NCBI GenBank assembly: GCA_037176725.1
Contig: JAZBRS010000020.1
Span: forward strand, 103,248,501-103,312,500
Direction: 5' to 3'
DNA: 64,000 nt
DNA from: Posidonia oceanica
Lineage: Eukaryota > Streptophyta > Magnoliopsida > Alismatales > Posidoniaceae
The position numbers and the translations under genes are program-made. Below the pieces are notes generated by a model. That model saw only the letters and a list, made by a program, of their open reading frames with translations, did no database searches and was not told the origin of the DNA. Below, in pieces: positions 54,136-64,000 of the stretch; positions within the stretch are counted from its first letter, which is position 1, and each line of letters starts with the position of its first letter.

Positions 54136-55706
54136 TTGATGGTAGGGATCATGTTAATGTGAATTGATGTGTGGATGCCATGGAGGTTCTTAGAGAATTT
54201 ATGGTGAATTTATGGGGCATTTATGGTGATTATTGGTGGAAGGTTGGTTTTTTCATATGAATAGTGAATGTATGCTTTGATTTGTGATTTTTGGCGATCC
54301 GTCCAATGGATCCTTGTGTTGCTTGTCCCAAATGATAGATCGCTTTGATATCTTCATTTGGGTATGTTGGTTGCATGTTTTGGTTGCCTGTGCAAGGACC
54401 AGTGGCCATTCCCACTTGGGATGATTTTTGGGTCGTTCTGTGTTAGAGTTAAATGGTCGTCTGGTTCGGCATACCGAAATATTTCGGTATGCCATTTTTG
54501 CTCCTGATTGTAGGTTCGGGCTCTGGTTCGGTTGACTGAAGTAGTCCGGTGTGCTGGACCAGCACCTAGTTCTGTCAACTGATGGAAAACGGTCTGCCGA
54601 ATTAGGACCTGGTTGCTTTCTCAGGTCTCTGGTCCGGTCGACCGTTTCAAAACGGTCTGCCGAACCAGTGTCTGGGGCTTTTCCTTGGGTGTCCTTTGGT
54701 TAGGTTTTGGGGTGGTTTAATATGGTAGATTACTAGATTACCCTTGTAGGTAATTGTGGCCCAATAATGATTAGGATAATCATTAGAATGATCCAAGGGT
54801 TGCATAAAATGAATTAGCAAGATCCCCCTTGTGCTAGGGATGGAATTAAAAGACTAAACGATCTAGTAATATTAAGGTTTTTCCTAATTGGTCTGGATAG
54901 ACATTAGGGAGCATGATAATCATAGGATTAGACCCTAGCACCAGGACTTACTGTTCTGGGTGCAGTTTGTGTGGGTGTTCGGTCTCGAAAGTACATTGAG
55001 ACTTCGGGACCGGTGCTTTGTTTTGGGTGGTGTCTCCTAGGTAAACTCTATGCCTAGAAGGTGCCTTTGTTTCCCTGATTTGTTGAGCTTTGAAGTGTGG
55101 TTTCTGGGCCTGACAGAGAAGCTGTCGAGACTCTGTTTTTAAGCTGTGATTTTAGTTCGTGGTTTTGTGCCGCACTTGGCACTGTGATTTGTAATGTTTT
55201 GAATTGTCATTTAAGGATTTCATAATGGTTTTCGAAAAGAGTTTTAAAAAGGAAATGCATGGGTTTTGTAAAGGTTTTGGAAAGAGTTTTTCGATGCTTT
55301 CTATTTGTGGCGGACCAAGATGCCGGAGGGTCGTGTCATCGGGACCAAGGGATGTGATGACATTCCTGGGTGGTCGGGCACGTCGTCTAGGTTGGGGTCC
55401 TAAGACTAAGAGGCTGAGGCAAGTGTTCGTCAGATCTTAAGGTATGATACTCCTTGATTGTAGTCCACAAGGCTGAGGCTGAGGTTCACGGGTCGAGGTG
55501 TCGACTGGACTTGGAAGTATGACACTCTGCTTGCTCCGGGTGCCGAAGACCCAGGGTACTGACAATATATAGTGGTGTTGTAGCAGCGGACCCACGAGGT
55601 ATGAGACCTCTGAGTATCTTGATGTGATACCCTTGCTTGTACGGGTACCGAGACTGGTTGGTGTTGACTAAGCCTGGGGATGAGGAGCCTTCGGAGTTTG
55701 GCGCAC
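54136..55706 (+). repeat. Partial LTR of chromovirus E (+ orientation)
   Basis: The segment 55200-55706 matches, in reverse complement, the middle of the LTR of D: a GTTTTCGAAAAGAG-like phrase, a GATGACATTCCTGG-like phrase, GTAGCAGCGGA, GAGGTATGA, GTGATACCC and GTTTGGCGCAC. It stops at GCGCAC where D begins. The upper part (54440-54670) has CCGAAATATTTCGG and CCGTTTCAAAACGG dyads. No gene is seen. Confidence 0.7.
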
Positions 55707-58700
55707 TGTAACGACCCAAGTCACTACCAACAAAACCAACAGCCCAATAAATTTAAAATTTAATTAAATACAACATTTACAATAAAACACTGGGATAACA
55801 ACAATATCAATGCCAGGAACCTGCAGTGAACAGCTACGTGATTCCCACTATATCCACTAACTCCAAACCAGCTAATCATCTACACCTGAAAACCAAACAA
55901 GCACACGTGAGTGACCTAGAAACCATCACCCAGCACACACCTCGCAAAAAACATGCGAGAAACTGGCAGAAAACCTCAAATATGGTACAACCAGTAAAAC
56001 CCCAAAATCTAGGTCCACAACAAGCAATATAATCAATAAAACACCCTTCCCAAAGCCCACAAGCTAAAACCGAGGAAGACAGGCGTTTACAAAATATAAA
56101 CAAAACCACGGCCCACCGGCCCAAACCTCAAAACCCTCCAACCCCTTAGTCTGGAAAAACACTCGGTCCACTGGCCAAGACAAGGCGGAAATACCTCGCA
56201 AAACTAAATCTCAATCAATATAATGGCCCACCGGCCCAAAGCTCAAAACAAAAGCCACACGACACAACTAGGCGAGGGAAAACATCTGGCCTAATACGGC
56301 CCAAAACACAAACCACAAACTCATACCATACACAGGCAAAAAGCAACTAGCCCAAAATGGCCCAAACAACCACAAAACTCACAAAGCCCAAACTCAAGCA
56401 AAGCTCAAGGCCTAATACGGCCAGCAACAACCAAAACACAGCCCCACGGGTACAAAACCACAACTGATAGTATTGCCTGCCTCCAAGCAACTGATTTGTC
56501 CTCAAGCAGTAGCCAGGGACTCACCCCTGCAGCTCACTGCACTGCCATGAACACTCGCCCTGTGAAGGAGCGTGTCCGTCCCGACATCTCGTCACTAGAG
56601 ATGCCTTAAAAGCGATCCCCCACCAGGGAAAGCTACTCACCCCAACTGGGCAAGTTGTCCTCACTCAGGACAAACCACAGGGCACGCCTAATATACGGCG
56701 ACCTCAACTCAATGCTCCGAACCACTAGAGGCTCCAACCCCTAGGCTCAGCCAGCACCAGTGCCCCAAACCACTAGAGGCTCCAACCCCTAGGCTCAGCC
56801 GGCACCCAAAACCAGGCGAGTCCTAGTGCCCGTAACAACTAGGGTATCACGCCCAGCTACATAGGAGTATCATACCTCTCGAATCCGCTGCTACGATACC
56901 ACTAGGTACGGCCGGCACCCCGACCCCCAAACCTCAACCCAGGCGAAGTGTGCGACACACCAGGAACGCCGTCGCATTCCCGGGTCCAGCCAACACAACT
57001 CCCAGGTTTTCGGCCATGGAAAACCTCGACAAAACCATTTGCAAACCATTCATATTTTCCCTCAAAATCTCTTTGAAAACATTTATCAAATATCATGGGC
57101 TAAAGCACAAAAAGCCCAAAAACCAACCGAGGAAACCACATTGGAAAACATTTGCTGAGAAAACCCTCAGCCTCTGATTCGGCACGCCGAAACTCACCGG
57201 AGTATCGGATCAAGGCAGAGGTTCACAAATCAGCACTAGAACGGGGCTCCGTTTTGGACCAGCGCTCCGTTTCACTACAGGAAACGGGGCTCCACCCAAA
57301 AACGGTGCTCCAGACCAGGGGAAAATGGGGCTCCATTTCAAAAACAGAACTCCAGACCAGGGGAAAACGGGGCTCCGATCCAAGCCAGTTCAGAAAACTT
57401 AAAGAACCAACTTAAAACCCCAAACGCCCGAAACAAACTCTAAAACTAGCGTGCCATATACCGAAATCTCCGGAATAAAACAAGGAATGCAACCATACCC
57501 TCAATATAGCATTTCGAGGCACGCAACGCAAGAAAACACCAGAAATCCAATATTCAAGTCAAATTCTATAAAAACCCAAAATCATATCAAATCCGCGCCA
57601 AATCGGGCGCGCAACACATGTAAACGAGCATCTCAGCTCGAGCAACACAAATATATCACAATCGCCTCAATCCGAGCCCCAAAACACTGGAATCCACCGG
57701 AAAACCACAATTCTAGCATTTAAGTCATTCGGGTCATAAATTCGGCCAAAAACGACAATAAATCTCTAAAAATTACCAAACCTCTATCATAGCATATAAA
57801 CATGGCAAGGCACACAATAAAATCATATTCAAGCCATTTGAGAGCATTCAACTCATCAAACGGCGGAAAACCACATTCAAGCTATAAACTAACTGAAGTC
57901 AATTAAATTCGCCTAAATGCATATAAATCCCGAAAAATTGCCAAACTTAAATATAACATACAAATCATGTCAAGCGACACATGCAAGGCAAATTCTAAAC
58001 ATTTAAGGCTTCTAGGGCGAGGCGTGTACCTTGGGACAGAGGGACAACCTCCGTCCACCGGCGATCCACGCGCACACCGAACTCCACACGCCGCACACGG
58101 GCACGCCGCTCCACCGGGACGACGATCGGAGCTCGCTCGCCGCACCACCGGCTGCCACCGCACGTCGGCCACCACCAGCAACCACCAGCCACCAGCGGAA
58201 GAAGAAGAAGAGGATGAGGAAGGAGAGGACGGGAGGGGGAGGAAGGGGGAAAGAAGGAGGAGGGGGAGAGATCGGTGGGGAGAGGGGGGAGGAGGAGGAA
58301 GGCTGCGCCGGCTATGGGCACCGCACGTGGGGGGAGGAGGAGGAAGAGCGGCACGAGGGGGGAGAAGGAAGAGGAACACGTGTGAGGAGGAGGGGGTAGG
58401 GCACGCGCGTGAGGGGGGAAGGGAAGAGAGGAGAGGGCACGTGAGGGGGGATGAGGGGTTGGGGAGGAAGGAGAGAGAGAGGGAAAGAGGGAGAGGAAGA
58501 GAGAGAGAGAGATAGAGAAGAAGGGAGAGAAAGAGAGAGAGAGAAACACAGGGACCAGACCACAATCTGTCCCACCAACTATCACAAGTGGGACTCCACC
58601 ACAACAATACAGGTGGAGACCCACACAAACCACAGATGGAGCCCACAATAACTCAAGTGGGGCCCGTGAGGCCAATAACACCCGACCAAAGCCAAGGAAT

Positions 58701-58747
58701 TCATTAAACAAGTAAAATTACAAGGAAATGAATTCCCAGGTGTTACA
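55707..58747 (-). repeat. 3' LTR of chromovirus D (3,041 bp)
   Basis: On the - strand it begins TGTAACACCTGGGAATTC and ends TTGGGTCGTTACA, typical chromovirus LTR ends. A roughly 57-bp phrase around CACTAGAGGCTCCAACCCCT is duplicated in tandem (about 56720-56805). Multiple AACGGGGCTCC modules lie at 57240-57380. A purine-rich block with (GA)n covers about 58195-58555. Long ORFs at 57900-58711 are low-complexity frames of this block. Confidence 0.9.
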
Positions 58748-58757
58748 TCATAAACAC

Positions 58758-59244
58758 CTAAAAACGGATTTCGCCCCCGAAATCAAGGGTAAGTGAAAAG
58801 GTGCGGATATCAAGTAAGGATGCCATCCTCGTGCTCCCAAGTGGCCTCTTCTACTCCATGATGCTGCCATCTCACAAGAACCAGCAGAATCACTTTATTC
58901 CGCAACACCTGTTCTCTGCGATCAACAATCTGGACAGCCTCCTCAACAAAGGAGAGATCTTCCTAGAGCACCTCTGGCTGAACAGGGATCACTTGTGAAA
59001 CATTAGCCAAACACTTCCTCAGCATGGAGATGTGGAACACGCTGTGCACTGCCGACAGCTCTGGTGGTAGGGCCAACCTATAGGCAACTTCACCAACCCT
59101 CTGCGTGATCTGGTACGGGCCAATATAGCAGAGACTCAGCTTCCCATGCTTGCCAAACCTCTTCACGCCCTTGGTCAGTGAGACCTTCCAAGAACACAAA
59201 GTCTCCCACCAGAAACTCCAACGGTCTCCGCCTCCGGTCAGCAT
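58758..59244 (-). pseudogene. pol: Chromovirus D integrase C-terminus with chromodomain-like tail
   Basis: From right to left: GPYQI (GPY/F module), VFHISMLRKCL, then a tail with RNKVILLVLVRWQHHGVEEATWE, which fits the chromodomain of Tekay-type elements (a histone-mark reader that guides insertion into heterochromatin). A TGA near 58815 and one extra base near 58790 break the end. The natural stop is at 58758-58760, 10 bp from the LTR. Confidence 0.82.
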
Positions 59245-59960
59245 AACTCTTCTGCCAACTCTGTGTAGTCAGAAGCCTTCTGCGAATCAAGTCCACCTTG
59301 TCCGCATACTGCTGCACAAACTCCGGACCAAGAAGCTGCCGCTCACCTACCTCGCTTCAGCAAATCGGGGATCTGCAGGGCCTACCATACAGAGTCTCGT
59401 ATGATGCCATCCCGATGCTAGAGTGGTAGCTATTATTGTAAGCAAACTCAACCAACAGCAGGTGGTCCTCCTAACTTCCTCGCAGATCCAAGGCACAAGC
59501 TCTCAACATATCCTCCAGAGTCTGGATAGTCCTCTCTGTCTGACCATCCGACTGAGGGTGGAAAGCTGTACTAAAATTAAGTACCGTGCTAAAAGCCTCC
59601 TACAGAGTCCTCCAGAACCTCGAGGTAAACCGTGTGTCTCTATCAGACACAATGGATACAGGAACACCATGCAGCCGAACGATCTCCGATACGTACAGTT
59701 CTGCCAACTGCCGTAAAGGAAGATTCACTCGGATAGCAAGAAAATGAGCTGACTTGGTTAGCCGATCAACGATCACCCACACGGTGTCATTCTTCCTTGG
59801 AGAACGCGGCAACCCAGTCACAAAATCCATAAAGATATGCTCCCATTTCCATTCCGGTATACTCAAAGGCTGTAGAGTTCCTCCAGGTCTCTAATGCTCT
59901 GCCTTGACTAGCTGGCAGGTCACACAGCTTGCCACATAGTCAGCAACTTCTCTCTTCATG
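59245..59960 (-). pseudogene. pol: Chromovirus D integrase core (broken)
   Basis: [13 protein letters not shown] (first Asp), [26 protein letters not shown] (second Asp), then after a stop near 59598 the [21 protein letters not shown] segment (Glu) and LYGRPCRSP. Frames change near 59320-59450. The three acidic residues are all present across the broken frames. Confidence 0.85.
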
Positions 59961-60107
59961 CCAAGCCACCAAAAAATTCTGCTTCAGATTCCAATACATC
60001 TTCGTGGATCTTGGGTGGATGGTGTACTTGGATCTATGAGCTTCATCTAGTAACCTCCGCCTGGCCTCCTCGTACTGGGGCACAAACAAGCGCTGATCAA
60101 ACCTCAG

Positions 60108-60629
60108 CTACCCATGTACGCCAAGAGAAAAGTCTGGCGCTTCCTCAGCGCGCAACTTCTCAACAGTCGCCTGAAAGAAAGGGTCTGTCTGCTGATAAGC
60201 AATAATGAACTCCACTAGCTTGGGACGAACAGACAAGCTCGCCATATAGGCACCACCTGCTCCCCAATGTAGTCTCTTCAATCCACAATCAGCCAGATCC
60301 TCCAACATGGTCCACTCCTTAACCATCAGGCTAGCCATGACGTGCGTACGCCGACTCAGAGCATCGGCGACCACGTTGGCCTTCCTAGGGTGGTAGAACA
60401 AACTGAAATCATAGTCCTTAAGATACTCCACCCACCTCCGCTGCCGCATGTTGAGATCATTCTGAGTAAATATATACTTCAGACTCTTGTGATCCGTGTA
60501 GACCTCAAACTGCTCCCCATACAGGTAGTGTCGCCAAAGCTTCAGCGCGAACACCACGGTAGCCATCTCAAGATCATGGGTAGGGTAGTTCTTCTCGTGG
60601 TCTTTCAACTGACGGGAGGCATAAGCCAC
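60108..60629 (-). pseudogene. pol: Chromovirus D RNase H (C-terminal part) and start of integrase zinc domain
   Basis: [46 protein letters not shown] and [11 protein letters not shown] are RNase H hallmarks. The next segment (60108-60340) leads to the integrase N-terminus. A deletion and frameshift near 60630 separates it from the upstream RNase H half. Confidence 0.87.
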
Positions 60630-61582
60630 AACATTGCATCAGAACACTACCCAAACCAACACCACTAGCATCACTATACACAGTGAAGCCACCACCACCA
60701 GAAGACAAGGTCAGAACAGGAGCAGAAGTCAGACGAGCCTTCAACTCATTGAAACTCGCCTCACAACCTTGGTCCCAAATGAATGGAACCCCTTGCTTGG
60801 TGAGAGCTGTCAGGGATGAAGCAATGGAAGAGAAATCCCTGATAAACCTCCTGTAGTAACCTGCCAACCCCAAGAAACTTCTAATCTCAGACACACTTCT
60901 GAGTCTCTGCCAATTGCTGACCGCCTCAACCTTGGCAGGATCAACTCTGACGCCGTCTCTAGAGATAAGGTGGCCAAGGAACATAACCTCCCTCAACCAG
61001 AACTCACACTTGGAGAACTTGGCGTACAGCTGGTGCTGCCTTAGAACATCCAGCACCGCCCTCAGATGTTGGGCATGAGCTGCCTCATCTGAGGAGTAGA
61101 CCAAGATGTCGTCTACAAAGACCACCACAAACTAGTCCAAGAAAGGCTTGAAGATCCGGTTCATCAATTCCATGAATGCGGCAGGAAGGCAGTCTTCTGA
61201 ATGTCTGAATCATGGATCCTCAACTGGTGTTATCCTGATCTCAGATCAATCTTCGAGAAGACGGAGGCAGACTGCAACTGGCCAAACAAGTCTTCCACAC
61301 GGGGCAAGGGATACTTGTTCTTCACTGTAAGCTGATTCAACATCTGATGGTCTACACACAGTCGGAGTGAACCATCCTTCTTACGGACAAACAAGACAGG
61401 TGCTCCCCACAGAGAAACACTTGGCCTGATGAATCCCTTGTCCAGCAACTCCTGCAGCTAGGCCTTCAGCTCCCGCAACTCAGCTGGCGCCATCCGATAA
61501 GGGTTCTTTGCAACAGCACCGCTGCCTGGAGTCAGCTCAATAAAGAACTCCACTTCCCTATGAGGTGGCATACCAGGCAAAT
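60574..61582 (-). pseudogene. pol: Chromovirus D reverse transcriptase (broken, internal deletion)
   Basis: From the junction with [75 protein letters not shown]. Stops follow and about 60 bp are missing near 61195, where the family has the MPFGL motif region. Then comes [13 protein letters not shown] (active site FVDD; stop near 61133), [12 protein letters not shown] and [12 protein letters not shown], with the first half of RNase H ([13 protein letters not shown]). Confidence 0.88.
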
Positions 61583-61586
61583 TGTG

Positions 61587-61995
61587 ACCGTCTCTTTCGA
61601 CATACGACTCGGGGGCCACTACCAAAGCTCGCAGACGCCCGGCCGTAGGGAATGAGGGCCACAGCTAATGGTGTATCCGAGGAAAGTTCGACTCAAGGAA
61701 GAAGACACCAATAAAATGATAAGTGACGATAAAAGAATAAAGGGAAAAGGAAGAAAGGATCAAGTCTAAATTCTTTAACGGAGTGGTCATTCTTATGCGA
61801 CCGTCCCTCGCATACGATACGGGAGCCGCTACCAAAGCTCGCAGACCCCCGGTCGAAGAGAAAGAGGGTCTCAAAAAATAGCATGTCCGAGGAAGATTCG
61901 ACCCGATAAAGAGTATAAAATTACCAATAAACATCGAAATCGACGAATAAGATAAACAACAAGAAAAAAGGGGGAGTCGCCACCTAGTCTAATTG
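61587..61995 (-). repeat. Direct duplication of about 205 bp at the end of LTR C
   Basis: Two diverged copies carry GACTCGGGGGCC/TACGGGAGCC, CTACCAAAGCTCGCAGAC, CCCGG and GTCCGAGGAAGATTCGAC in the same order, the second starting near 61790. Confidence 0.8.
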
Positions 61996-62589
61996 GGAAA
62001 AGCCGGAAGACGAGGAAAACCGGAGTAAACAAAGAAAGCGAAAGAAAACAAAGTGGATCCATGCAAAACGGATGCGACACTGAGTCATTGCGGTCTAGAG
62101 ATGGGTAAGGACTCCTGGTACGCGCGGAGAAGGTATTAGGCACCCCCGACATGCCCGAGGAGCGGCCTTTTCTAACATCCTTCCGCTCATAGTGTGGCTC
62201 GATGTAGGCTGAAGGCCAATTAATATGTTCTAGCTAAAGAAAACATGTCATGATATCTTAAGAAGGTGAAAGGAAAGAAACTTAAGTAAACATGCTCATG
62301 GATTAAAGGAAGACTAAGGCAAATAGCTATGTAAGGCTAAGAAGCAAACATACATGAGAAGATAGGATGTAATTAAACATCACACATGCTGCAAGCAATC
62401 AGGAGATAAACAATATAAAGCGAGGAGGTAATGTACAAGATGAAGAGCATAAGTAAAGTAAGTAAGACTTAAGTAAACAAGCAAGACTTAAGTAAACAAT
62501 GCTCAAAAAGAAAACAGAGAAGTAAATAAGGGTGCTTGAATGTAAACATGCATGAGGGGTAGCCAAAATGAGGGAAGATAGGCTCTAGT

Positions 62590-63160
62590 CACATCTGTAG
62601 ATGCCAATGTTCAATACGCGGGGGTCTCACGTGGGACCTCCACGCGGGGATAGTTCACACTTCCAGTGATAAGTCATAGCCAAATGGGAGGCCCTCCTCA
62701 ATTCAATTCGGTATGAGACCGATTGGATGATGGGGAGGAAGTATCCTGGAACAACATTATGCAATAACATCTAAGAAATAGGCATAAATGAGGGTCGGAA
62801 TGATAGCTGGGAACTCTGTCTGATATCTCAGTCAAACACGCGGGAGGTCCACGCAGGACCTCGACGCGGGACCAGTCGATTCAGAAAGAGAACCTTCATC
62901 GCCAGATTCCAGGACCCACAGGCAATGGAAATTAAAGAAAGCAGATAGGTACTGAAGAGAAGATGCTAAACTACAATATCATGCAAAAATATGAAGAAAA
63001 AAAATGCTAACAGGGGTCGGAAAGAGGCTGGAAGCTCAGCCTGGCGTCACAGTCTAACACGCGGGACCTCGACGCGAGACCGGCCTGCCAGACAGAGGAT
63101 CTTCATCGCCTGATTCCGGGCCCGATGCTCAACGGAACGCGACGAAATAAGTTGGGGAGG
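62590..63160 (-). repeat. Three imperfect ~220-bp repeats in LTR C with CpG-rich modules
   Basis: Copies centre near 62620, 62840 and 63060. Each has two or three ACGCGGG(A/G)CCTC-type modules followed by CTTCATCGCC..ATTCC in the last two. Confidence 0.75.
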
Positions 63161-63538
63161 TGAGACGGCACACCCAGCTATCCACATGAAGTGCGGACGC
63201 GAGGTGGCGTGGCCCGAGGCGTCGCCCCCACCTCGGCAATATCGTGCCAGCGACCGTGCTCCTCCGCCGGCCATGGAGGCGGCTTGGAGGGCGCTATCAA
63301 CCTGAGGCACACTGAGGAGGTTCGAGGCAGACGCACGAGAGGCAGCCGGAGGCTCTACGCTGCGAGGCGAGGTGGCTAGGGGCACGTCGGCACGAGGCCG
63401 GGCGCGAGCCATCTGCCTGGTGCGAGAGGCAGTGGAGAAAATGGAAAAAAGCAATGCAGACTACAATTGAGGCTAAAAACTAATGGGGAACGAAAACACT
63501 ACATATAGGAACAGTTCTACACTACCAGAAGACCAAGT

Positions 63539-63547
63539 GCATACCTG
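63539..63547 (-). promoter_or_regulatory. Candidate 5' splice donor in LTR C
   Basis: CAG/GTATGC on the - strand at the edge of a GC-rich segment, corresponding to the donor-like sites in LTRs A and B. Confidence 0.45.
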
Positions 63548-64000
63548 AAGCGCGCCGGGGATGCTGTCTTCTCCGGCGATGTCACTGCTGCAGACAGGCG
63601 AGCAGACGGAGCAGCAGAGCTCGGGAAGTCACTTGGGAAGGTGGGGCTCTTCCTCGTGGGCTCAAGGGCGTGCTCTGGATGTGCTGGAATGCCAGTGGGG
63701 GTCTCGACGATGAGTGAGTTCACCGGAGATACTTCCTCAATTCTAGAACGCCGGAATTGAGGGGTTTCAGAGGTCGGGAGGGGCTCGGAAGCTCAGAGGG
63801 AATGCTCTGGGTGTAGGTGATGCTCTCAGGGATGCAAGGAGTGCTGAACCGGACCATGGGAAGCTCTGGCCGGCGTTTTATAGACTGCGGAGGTTGATGC
63901 TAGCCGTTGGCGCAGATCGAGATTTGAAATGGAAGGCCGGGATGGTTGTTGAAGATCGATAGATGGAGTTGGTTGGGACGTGCGGTTGGATGGTCCAGGT

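Larger units (their letters stand above)
55707..61582 (-). mobile_element. Tekay/Del-like chromovirus D (3' LTR and pol; rest outside or lost)
   Basis: On the - strand: RT, RNase H, integrase, chromodomain-like tail, short spacer, 3' LTR. It lies inside the LTR of E and is itself interrupted at 61583 by the LTR of element C. Confidence 0.88.
61583..64000 (-). repeat. Partial LTR of Tat element C, running off the window
   Basis: Begins TGTGACCGTC, like LTR A (TGTGACCATC), and interrupts the RT of D. The preceding pentamer CAAAT may be its target duplication, which cannot be checked here. It shares the Tat LTR core (about 61970-62175: AGTCGCCACCTAGTCTA, GGTAAGGACTCCTGG, GGTATTAGGCACCCCCGAC) with LTRs A and B. 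The GTGTCAACA end is not reached, so it is longer than 2.4 kb or incomplete. No gene seen. Confidence 0.85.

Noticed and set aside
57900..58711. Ser/Pro/Leu-rich ORFs on the minus strand (about 240 aa)
   Set aside because: They are low-complexity frames over the purine-rich block of the D LTR, open in several frames at once.

Overview
The window is nuclear DNA of a flowering plant with a large genome, built almost entirely from nested LTR retrotransposons. It shows SIRE-type Ty1/copia, Tat/Ogre-type Ty3/gypsy (with a second, archaeal-type RNase H) and Tekay/Del-type chromovirus elements, plus plant-only protein domains (plant mobile domain, DUF7745-like). I see no intact single-copy host gene and no rRNA, tRNA or CRISPR locus. 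The species cannot be named from this sequence.

Layout. (1) 1-10760, + strand: a SIRE-like copia element whose left LTR is cut by the window edge. Gag is open and pol is full of stops. Behind pol lies an extra plant-type gene with its own TATA box. A 1585-bp solo LTR with a perfect 5-bp target duplication sits inside integrase. (2) 10761-25649 and 53024-about 53855, - strand: Tat element A. It has a 2.35-kb 3' LTR, a hairpin-rich 3' region with a 65-bp minisatellite, an intron-containing plant mobile domain pseudogene and a DUF7745-like pseudogene (both antisense to pol), and then integrase. (3) 25655-53018, - strand: Tat/Ogre-like element B, 27.4 kb, inserted into the RNase H region of A with target duplication GTAAG. 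Its LTRs are 6.29 and 5.75 kb and carry a 30-bp minisatellite. Its interior holds gag, protease, RT, two RNase H domains and integrase, then a DUF7745-like ORF in the sense direction without the introns seen in A, and an array of small hairpins. (4) About 53870-55706, + strand: remnant of chromovirus E (gag zinc knuckle plus partial LTR). (5) 55707-61582, - strand: chromovirus D (3.04-kb 3' LTR plus damaged pol), inserted into the LTR of E. (6) 61583-64000: LTR of a third Tat element, C, inserted into the RT region of D and running off the window.

Most interesting points: (i) tandem arrays of about 20-nt hairpins in the 3' regions of A and B, whose stems differ between copies by paired, compensating changes; (ii) the DUF7745-like gene, antisense with introns in A but sense and intronless in B; (iii) a copia element carrying a gene with its own promoter; (iv) a 27-kb element with very long LTRs, a duplicated primer-binding site and candidate splice donors at matching places in three Tat LTR families.

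Limits: all family assignments come from reading motifs, no database search was run, and LTR divergence was judged by eye.
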